IMG/VR virus record: IMGVR_UViG_3300028388_002906
Location: 1-24,133 of that record
Length of the DNA: 24,133 bases
Reading direction: 5' to 3' (one strand)
DNA from: a virus
Shown here in pieces: positions 1 through 7,200 of this stretch. The notes below the pieces were generated by a model that worked only from the letters and a program-made list of their open reading frames with translations, was not told the origin of the DNA and did no database searches. The position numbers and the translations under genes are program-made. Each line of letters begins with the position of its first letter. Positions within the stretch are counted from its first letter, which is position 1.

Positions 1-2826
1 CTGGAGAACATTATAGAGCTCTTGGAATGAGGTGTTTGCTCTATTGATAATATCGGTCTCACCTTCAAACAGACCTTCAACACGAGATTGCATGTACTCG
101 TTAGCACCTAGAGTTTCTTCGAGCTGTTCACCTGGAACAATGTAAGAAATAGGTGAACGATAAGTAATACCAGCTAAACGTCCCCAGTAGTTCGAGTCAA
201 GCGCAATGTCATATCCAAGACCATCAAGGATGATCTTAGAATCTCGCTCACACTTGTCAGCATCATATCCTTTGTAACCAAGCCCGCCATCAGCTGTATT
301 TGCTGTGAGATACTCGACCATGTCATCGATAATAAGTTCTTGACTCGCTTCAAGAGTATCGCCAAAGACCGTGTTACCTATAATAGTGGCTGAAGTTGCT
401 TTAGGAGCGAAGAACTCAGTAGTACCTTTTGCTCTCATCGAGATGTCACCGAACTGAGTACCTGAGTTGTTCAGTGTCATTTGTCCGCCATTCAATGCGT
501 AGAATGCGATACGAACGAAGATTGATAGAGAACCGATACCGTTAACACCAGCACCATCCCGTGCTACGTAACCGATACCGTTTTGAGTACGTGGTGTGAA
601 ACCGAAGCAAAGTACATATGTGTAAAGCGAGTCGGGATCGAGTACGCGTCGGTCTGCGAGTACGCACCCGCCTCCACGACCTACTAATCTATTCGGGAAG
701 TCATCAACACCGATGCTTTCAATTACACCAACACCACCAGATTCCGATGTTACTGTATCACCAACCGCGAAACCTTTGTTATTTTTCAGGTTACGAACTC
801 GAATAATACGATTGTTTGTGATGTCTCCAGGCTGTCCTTGCAGAGCGTCTTGAGAATCATCCCAAGATAGATAACCTACAGCACCAGAGCTAAATACGAT
901 CTCGTCGTCAAGTTCCCATGCTCCAGTAAAGCCAGCTTCAAGAGTGAATGTTCTACCTAAATCGGCCAGTGTACCTTTGCTGTTATATGGATTGAGCGGT
1001 GGTTCAATATCAGCACGAACGAAGTTAGAAAGCTGAGTACTGTCTCTTAGATATGGAGAACGGAGTAACTTAGCACCTGGGCGATAAGCAATCGCGAATC
1101 CACCTTCTGGATAATCGAAGTTGTCGATCTTCCAGTTCATATAAGAGAAACCTTGAACATAACAACCGGAACCTACGAGAACCGCGTTGTTGTTTTCATA
1201 TCCAGGAAGGGCTTCAATAACTGTTGCATACTGGCCTGATGTTGACGTTAATGAACAGTCGTCAGGAAGAGCAAGATTACCTTTAGTATAATACGTACCG
1301 GGTCCTACAGAAATATGAACAGCGTTATTAAGTGCGTTACGATCAAAAGATCCTCCGGCCTTTTCTAAGCAAAGCTCAAAAGCTCGCTCAAGTGTTTGTA
1401 CAGGTTGTAGCATAGTACCGGGGTTGTCATCGTTGCCGGATGCTGCGTCAACGTGAACTTTTAATGCCTGTGCAGTGCTCCTTGACACTTCATCAAAGAG
1501 TTGCTTATATGAAATCTGTTCTGTTTCGCCGGTCTTCTCGTTCTTAATTGCGAAGTAACTTTCTTCATCAAGTGGTGGATCGAACTTCTTAGTAAGATCC
1601 ATATCAAAGTCAACAAGATCAGAGTTTCTTACAATACCATTATCAAATGTAGACTTAGTAACATCACCACTGTCGAAAGAAGATCTCGTCTGGCTTAATC
1701 CGTCAGCACTCGAACTTGTAATTGACATATTCTGAGCAACTACATTGTCCATTGTGCCTGTGAACGATGTGTTTGAGATCTCAGAGTTCGTGATTGTGCT
1801 TTGATCAACAGTTGTGTTGGTAAAGATGTTGTTGTTACCAGTACCATCATTGAATTCGGACTGAGTAATTACAATATTGTTTGCAGTACTATCATTGAGT
1901 TCAGAATCTGTAATAACAATATTGTTTGCAGTCCCATCATTGAACTGAGATTGAGTAATTACGACATTATTCGCTGTGCTGTCATTAAGCTCAGAATCTG
2001 TGATAACAACGTTGTTTGCTGTACTATCAGTAATAGAACCGTCAGTGAATGTTGATTCTCGAATATCTAAATCTGTGCCTGTAGAGCTCTCAAGCTGTCC
2101 ATTCTGGAACAGCGAGGATGTCATCGTTACGTTATTTGCAGTCGAATCAAATATCTCTCCGTCAGTAAACGTAGACTGAGTGATGGCTACATTGTTAGCG
2201 GTGCTGTCTACAATGTCAGAATTTGAAATGAGTGACTGATCAATGGTAGAGTTCGTAAGAACGACGTTGTTACCGGTACCATCGTTAAATTCTGAATTAG
2301 TGATTACGACGTTGTTAGCAGTACTGTCGTTGAGCTCAGAGTTTGTAAGAACGACGTTGTTACCGGTAGAGTCGAGAATCTCTCCATCAATAAACTGAGA
2401 ATTTGTAATTACAATATTGTTTGCTGTACCATCATCGAAAGACGAATCAGTGATGGTCATCGTGTTAGCTACAGTAGCGAAGATGTTACCTAGCTGGAAA
2501 GAAGAGTACGAAATGACGATGTTATTAGCATCAGAATTTGTGATTACAGTGTCGTCGATGCTTCCTCGAACGAAGTTTGTATCTTCAATGTTCGAGTTGT
2601 CAATGATAACGTTCTCAAGTCGAGAGTCCGACATGATAACGCCAGAGATTGTTCCCCCGGTGATCGTGATACGATCGAAGATTTCGTACTGGATAGCCTG
2701 TACAAGTTCTTTACGAGTAATGCTACTCGTACCATCGTCACCTTGCACCAGGTTAACTATAACGAATAAGTCTTCCGTTCTAGTATTAGCACCGGTAATC
2801 GGAGGTAATTCTGAAATCTTTGACAT
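1..2826 (-). CDS. Repeat-rich tail fibre/spike protein with pectate-lyase-like module (3' end beyond window)
   Basis: The reading frame opens at ATG 2826 and stays open for 942 codons to the left edge, so the C-terminus is missing. Residues 1-40 look like the virion-attachment segment of a fibre (MSKISELPPI, then a stretch ending ITRKELVQAIQYE). From about residue 105 to 345 it is built of degenerate 15- or 20-residue units of the form [SG]T[AG]NN-[VI]VIT-x-S-x-[FL]-ND, resembling a pentapeptide-type quadrilateral beta-helix. Around residue 455 the segment VHVDAASGNDDNPGT begins what resembles the opening of phage pectate-lyase-fold (right-handed beta-helix) domains. The rest is beta-rich and contains a glycine-rich GDTVTSESGGVGVIESIG loop. 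A consensus late-promoter box and AAGGA ribosome site precede the start. Probable role: peripheral baseplate or side-fibre adhesin, possibly glycan-binding or glycan-degrading. No catalytic residues can be assigned. Confidence 0.85.
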   Translation of the reverse strand, partial: MSKISELPPITGANTRTEDLFVIVNLVQGDDGTSSITRKELVQAIQYEIFDRITITGGTISGVIMSDSRLENVIIDNSNIEDTNFVRGSIDDTVITNSDANNIVISYSSFQLGNIFATVANTMTITDSSFDDGTANNIVITNSQFIDGEILDSTGNNVVLTNSELNDSTANNVVITNSEFNDGTGNNVVLTNSTIDQSLISNSDIVDSTANNVAITQSTFTDGEIFDSTANNVTMTSSLFQNGQLESSTGTDLDIRESTFTDGSITDSTANNVVITDSELNDSTANNVVITQSQFNDGTANNIVITDSELNDSTANNIVITQSEFNDGTGNNNIFTNTTVDQSTITNSEISNTSFTGTMDNVVAQNMSITSSSADGLSQTRSSFDSGDVTKSTFDNGIVRNSDLVDFDMDLTKKFDPPLDEESYFAIKNEKTGETEQISYKQLFDEVSRSTAQALKVHVDAASGNDDNPGTMLQPVQTLERAFELCLEKAGGSFDRNALNNAVHISVGPGTYYTKGNLALPDDCSLTSTSGQYATVIEALPGYENNNAVLVGSGCYVQGFSYMNWKIDNFDYPEGGFAIAYRPGAKLLRSPYLRDSTQLSNFVRADIEPPLNPYNSKGTLADLGRTFTLEAGFTGAWELDDEIVFSSGAVGYLSWDDSQDALQGQPGDITNNRIIRVRNLKNNKGFAVGDTVTSESGGVGVIESIGVDDFPNRLVGRGGGCVLADRRVLDPDSLYTYVLCFGFTPRTQNGIGYVARDGAGVNGIGSLSIFVRIAFYALNGGQMTLNNSGTQFGDISMRAKGTTEFFAPKATSATIIGNTVFGDTLEASQELIIDDMVEYLTANTADGGLGYKGYDADKCERDSKIILDGLGYDIALDSNYWGRLAGITYRSPISYIVPGEQLEETLGANEYMQSRVEGLFEGETDIINRANTSFQELYNVLQ
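1800..2460 (-). repeat. Coding tandem repeats, 45/60-nt period
   Basis: About a dozen degenerate copies of a 15-residue unit, some extended to 20 residues, lie within the fibre gene at roughly residues 122-342. Examples are STANNVVITDSELND and GTANNIVITDSELND. All unit lengths are multiples of five residues, and a hydrophobic or small residue (I, F/L, A) recurs every fifth position, as expected of a pentapeptide-repeat beta-helix. Synonymous codons differ between copies, which suggests old duplication under protein-level selection rather than recent slippage. Confidence 0.8.
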
Positions 2827-2849
2827 TTAGTCTTTTCCTTTTTTCTTTA

Positions 2850-2857
2850 TATTTATA
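2850..2857 (-). promoter_or_regulatory. T4-type late promoter box, exact TATAAATA
   Basis: On the minus strand the sequence reads TATAAATA, identical to the T4 late-promoter -10 consensus recognised by the gp55-type sigma factor with the gp45 clamp. It lies in the 45-nt gap between the S74 fibre and the repeat-rich fibre, about 23 nt before ATG 2826. An AAGGA ribosome-binding site follows with a 9-nt spacer. This would give the left-edge fibre its own late transcript. Assignment is by motif and position only. Confidence 0.6.
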
Positions 2858-2871
2858 AGACCAATATGAGA

Positions 2872-4062
2872 CTATGTACCGCTGCTGTCTAAACGGCTTT
2901 CTAATTCATCCACTTTATCCTTCAATTCTTTAATAGCTTCAATAAGAAGAGGAACAATACCCTCGTATCTTACGGCTTTATAAGTTCCATTATTACGTTG
3001 ATGGTCATAAACAACTTCAGGTAAAACAGCTTCTATTTCTTGTGCGACAACACCGGACACTCGATCCGTACCATCAATATAGTTGAATGTGTATCCATTC
3101 ACTTGCATTACTTTGTTTAACGGATCATCAATAACTGTAAGATTTTCTTTTAATGCTCTATCTGAAGCACTAAATGCAGTAATGACGTTACCGGTAGCTT
3201 GAATATTTCCAGTAATAGTTATGGCACTACCGAATGTCGCTCCTCCGCTAACACCTAAATCGCCTGAAATAGAAAGTCCTGAAGGATTCCAGTTTCCTAC
3301 TTCATAACTCGATCCACCAAAAGTTACGTTCATGCGACCGCGTGGTTGACCACCTACTACAGTACCATCTAGGTATGCGGCTGTCGTAGCGCCGGCAGCT
3401 CCATTTACTCGAAACTGATTACAATCAAGTACATTTTCTACTGATATTTCACCAATAGAAGATATGTCGATATTATTTCCGGCTGAAAGGGCTGCTCGAG
3501 CTCTTGCTTCAGTAAAGTAAAGATTGTTAGATCCTTCAGGCACGTCATCAGTGTCTTCGAATTGAGATGCACCTGTGAAGTTGTTTGCGGTAATATTGCC
3601 AGCTACAACTAAGTTTGGAACTCGAAGTGTGCCAGCCGGGGAAAGCTCAAACTTGACTGGAGCTACACCGGTGTCAATTATAAAGTTCGCTTCGTCTTGT
3701 GTATCATCGATACCAACGTCCCAAGAGAACGAACCGTCTGTAAACCTTACTTGACCACCTGAAGCTGCATAAGTGAATGTTGCAGTAGTAGCACTAGTAC
3801 CCGTGATTTCTACAGGAGACTGGAAATTAATTGTTCCGCTTGGGCTTCGAGCTGCGATGTCATCCGATGATAGTAATGTATTAGCGATAACGTTAGTAGC
3901 AGTAAAATCACCTACGAGAGTGGCATCACCGTTCGTGGTATCACCAGAACCAGACGCAGTAATAGCATCTGTCTTGAAGATGTTTACCATATCATTGGTT
4001 CTTGTTAACCAATCCTGAAACGTTTGTGTCGTATCAATGGTATTTAATAGTGGTTTTGCCAT
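2872..4062 (-). CDS. Tail fibre with C-terminal S74 intramolecular chaperone
   Basis: A 396-aa fibre protein. Residues 1-40 may anchor it to the virion. The middle is a beta-rich shaft that includes NLYFTEARARAALS, a segment typical of phage tail-fibre repeats. The last ~100 residues are a Peptidase_S74/endosialidase chaperone: S300-D301-R302-A303-L304-K305 gives the Ser/Lys dyad with the five-residue spacing seen in endosialidase autocleavage (S911/K916). It is followed by VSGVVAQEIEAVLPEVV, YEGIVPLLIEAIKELKDKV and a terminal coiled coil. By family knowledge the domain trimerises the fibre and then cuts itself off before Ser300. The mature fibre would therefore be about 299 residues. It starts 1 nt after the stop of the small coiled-coil gene, suggesting translational coupling. 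Receptor specificity cannot be read from the sequence. Confidence 0.88.
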   Translation of the reverse strand: MAKPLLNTIDTTQTFQDWLTRTNDMVNIFKTDAITASGSGDTTNGDATLVGDFTATNVIANTLLSSDDIAARSPSGTINFQSPVEITGTSATTATFTYAASGGQVRFTDGSFSWDVGIDDTQDEANFIIDTGVAPVKFELSPAGTLRVPNLVVAGNITANNFTGASQFEDTDDVPEGSNNLYFTEARARAALSAGNNIDISSIGEISVENVLDCNQFRVNGAAGATTAAYLDGTVVGGQPRGRMNVTFGGSSYEVGNWNPSGLSISGDLGVSGGATFGSAITITGNIQATGNVITAFSASDRALKENLTVIDDPLNKVMQVNGYTFNYIDGTDRVSGVVAQEIEAVLPEVVYDHQRNNGTYKAVRYEGIVPLLIEAIKELKDKVDELESRLDSSGT

Positions 4063-4063
4063 T

Positions 4064-4252
4064 TTATTTACTTTCCAACTTTTCTATTCGTTCGTAAATG
4101 GTGAGGATGCTCTTCTTGATTTCTACTATATCATCATGAAGGCGATCTACCTTTCGATAATACTTACGCTCTATCTTATATTTATTCAGCGCGGCCGCAT
4201 CTGTGTTAAGAATAGCGTTAGACTTAGCATCTCTATCCATATCTTTTATCAA
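4064..4252 (-). CDS. Small coiled-coil protein of unknown function (62 aa)
   Basis: A short, highly charged protein rich in Lys, Asp, Glu and Ile, with predicted helical heptads in the second half (RKVDRLHDDIVEIKKSILTI, then YERIEKLESK). It has no signal peptide, membrane segment or cysteine. It fits exactly between the stop of the giant gene (4 nt upstream) and the start of the S74 fibre (1 nt downstream), which supports it as real and co-translated. Its position suggests a fibre assembly helper or a small coiled-coil connector between the large virion protein and the fibre, but I recognise no family. An opposite-strand frame over the same region has no phage-like features and was discarded. 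Confidence 0.7.
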   Translation of the reverse strand: MIKDMDRDAKSNAILNTDAAALNKYKIERKYYRKVDRLHDDIVEIKKSILTIYERIEKLESK

Positions 4253-4256
4253 CCTA

Positions 4257-7200
4257 TTATGTTAAAGCAATTGCTCGATAGTCTCGAAGAGTTGGAGCAT
4301 TATAAACATTAGGTGAAATCATTTCAATCTTAATTGCGAATCTTCGATAAGAAGAAAAATCACCTGCAGTGCTGGTGTAAGTTAAGACTCCATCACCATC
4401 TTTATTAGCATCTGCTACTCTGTATCTAAACTCTCTATAGTCGTATATATTCGTAGTTGAAGAGAAAGATCCGACACCCTCGAACAACTCAAGCTCAATC
4501 CAATCTAGCGAGTCGAAGTTGTCGCTGTCGAAAGCGTGTTGAGGCTTGACATAAACTTTAATATCAGTGCCAAGAGGTCTATATGCAGTCGTAATTACAT
4601 GTAAATCTTCAGCATCGAGATTATCTGCTAATTCAATTGTCTGAGAAATATATCTAGCCGTCGTAGTAGGATCATCAGTGATCTTATACTTGTAAGCAAT
4701 AAGTTTCGAAACTTCGATATCTAAGAAAGGAGTTGAAGTCACGTTAGCACCGTTGTCGAGATCAACGATGACGTTGAATGGCTTCGTGTCTCCAGGATCA
4801 TTACTCTTAGAATAAAGTATCACGCCGTTTCGACTAAAGTGGTTGTTGTCATTAAACTTTAGTGCTTCAGTGTAAGTACTATTTACATCAGCCGGTGGAA
4901 CAAAGGTTCCACTTAGCAGAGTGGTACTAACCGAATCGTTTGCTTTCATAATCATAGGTTGGAAGTAACTCATGTTGATGTTGTCTACCGAGTCAAGTCT
5001 TGCTGTTACTCCACTGTCTAGTCCTATGATGTTGAGTGGTGATGCTGGATCAACAGTGGCATCGAACACTCGACCGGCTTTTGCAGAACTTCTATCTAGA
5101 TACATTTCAAATGGATTGCGAGTGTTGTAGTAAGATAAGTATCCAACTACGATCGAAGCACATGTACCGCCTGAGCCATCGAACGAACAAGGCTTGTCTA
5201 AAGTAAGCTGAGATGCAGAATCAACATTCAGAACTTTAAACACGTCTCTACGACCGCCTGAGCTTGTAATTAAAATGAAGTCGTCTTCTGAGAAAGTGTC
5301 ATCTAGAGCAGATCCAGTAAGAACAGCCGAACCATTAGCGATACTTATAGCTGCCAGCGTTCCGCCATCAAATTCTTTCACTTGATAAACAAGCTCACCC
5401 GGTGTAAACCTACCAGTAACGTTACTTACAGTTAAGAATTCGTGATCGTTGTTTGTTAGCGTAACCGTTCCAGTGCTTTCATTAAAGTTGTGACGACGAA
5501 GAACGAACTTGAGATCTTCATCCTGATATGACTTCCAAGCACTATTATTGGTCGAGCTGAATAGTACACCATCACCCCAGTCTTGTACAATAGCGGCCCC
5601 TTGAGTGTCTCCAGGAGTGAGGTCTGTTCCACCTACCTTCGAGATATAAACCAAGTAATTAGGATCAGAAGCATCGGGCTGAATTGCAACAGCATATTCT
5701 TTTTCAACATCAAGTCTTACAGGAGCTTCAAACGAGAACGTCGTAGCAGCAGAAGCATCGTCTGAAACATTAACACTGCCTGGAAGCAGGTGAACTGTTG
5801 AGAAAGGCACAATTTGATTTGAAGGGAACCCATTTATAACTTCGCGCAATTGCAGCGTAACACCGTTAGTATCACTCTTACGCTTGAAGTAAATATCGAC
5901 CTCTGATAAGAAGATTGAGTTACTACCCGCGCCCATACCTTTCTTAATGAAGAATGTTTGTGCGATAGGATCTCGGCCAGGTGGTCTGCGAACAACATTT
6001 CGAGTAGTAGTCGAAGCACTGACGTCGAAAGTCGGTGCTCGAGTTGATGTTGTAAGTGCAGTCTTTTCAACCGAGAAGTTGTATGCTCTGTATGTTACGA
6101 AACCAGTAGAAATAGCTGCTGATTCGATTTGATCATAAGTATCAACATCTGCTATCTCTAAAACACGGTCACCTACGAAGAAAGTTTCTGCAGGAAGCGA
6201 GAAGACCGCTCGTAAAACACCGTTTGTGTCAGTTGTAACTGCATCACCAGCCTGCCCGTTTCGTTGAACTTCATCAGCACTATCAACGAGTGTTCCAGGA
6301 ATTATATTATCATCTACTTTCACACCGTCAAAGAAGAAGTAGTGGCGAGTATCAGGTCTTAATCCTGACATGTAGATAGTAATATCTCTAGCAGCCATAT
6401 AAGGCTGGAACTGGAAGTTTGAAACAAACTCTCCGACCGCAAGGCTCTGCGCCATGTTGTCAGTGTTTAGTTCAAAGTTTCGAGTAGTAGTTGTGATCGT
6501 ATCGATCATAGTACCAGCCCGAGGTACTACTCGCCCGTTTCCTCTAAGTCTGCCGTTACGGAAAGTCCAACCTCCAAACTCTCTTATGTCTTCTGGCTCT
6601 GGGAATGCTGGAGTTGTTGTGGTTGTTGTCGTAGTAACATCAGTAAGAGGAACAAACTCTTGCAAATTATCGACAAAGTCTTGGAATGGTGTTGTTAAAT
6701 CGATGTCAATGGTTGCAGGGTTAACTGTTGTATCGTAAGTAGCGTCATAAGGTGGAGAGATTTGTCCTGATCCTACGTACTTGTAGAAGTTACTTACACA
6801 GTTACGGAAACCAGATGCGTAAGGTTGGTTAAGTATCTGAACATTACTGTCTCTTCCCAGAGTAGCGACTTTAGCATTTGTAGCAGATGGGAATATAGTA
6901 GCACCTGAGCTTGCTTTATATTTCAAATCCAACGGGAATGTTTGAACCGAAGGTGTTAGAATTCTTTGATTAAACGGCACAGCCGCGTTGAACTGCGGAT
7001 TACTGATGTCAGCTAGAGATAGATCATTAAATGGATCAACTACAAAACCATTCTTAAATCTGTTCAATCCGTTCTCGTCAAGAATTGTAAGATTTTCGGT
7101 TTCTTGCTCAAGCTGGTTTAGCGAAATATAATACGCCATTCTGTCGATCTTCTTCTCGAGAGAATGCATATCTTTCATGGTGTATGCTTTAACACCAGTG

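Noticed and set aside
1801-2830. Open frames on the plus strand over the repeat region (1801-2055, 1976-2179, 2417-2830)
   Set aside because: They are antisense to the long minus-strand fibre frame, mirror its repeats, and lack ribosome sites or family features.
2829-2879. Possible terminator in the gap before the repeat fibre
   Set aside because: Only a 6-bp inverted repeat (AGTCT/AGACT type) with a loop of nearly 40 nt and no stem-adjacent U-run on the minus strand; the late-promoter box explains the AT-richness better.
4179-4186. AATAAATA box inside the small coiled-coil gene
   Set aside because: It falls within Asn-Lys-Tyr codons, more than 110 nt from the next start, so coding sequence explains it.
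4191-4198. GC-rich palindrome GCGGCCGC in an AT-rich region
   Set aside because: A single 8-bp palindrome encoding Ala residues; no partner copy or other sign of an attachment or cloning junction.
4037-4312. Plus-strand 91-aa frame across the small-gene junction
   Set aside because: Antisense to three tightly packed minus-strand genes; hydrophobic composition appears to come from complementing Lys/Asp/Glu-rich codons.
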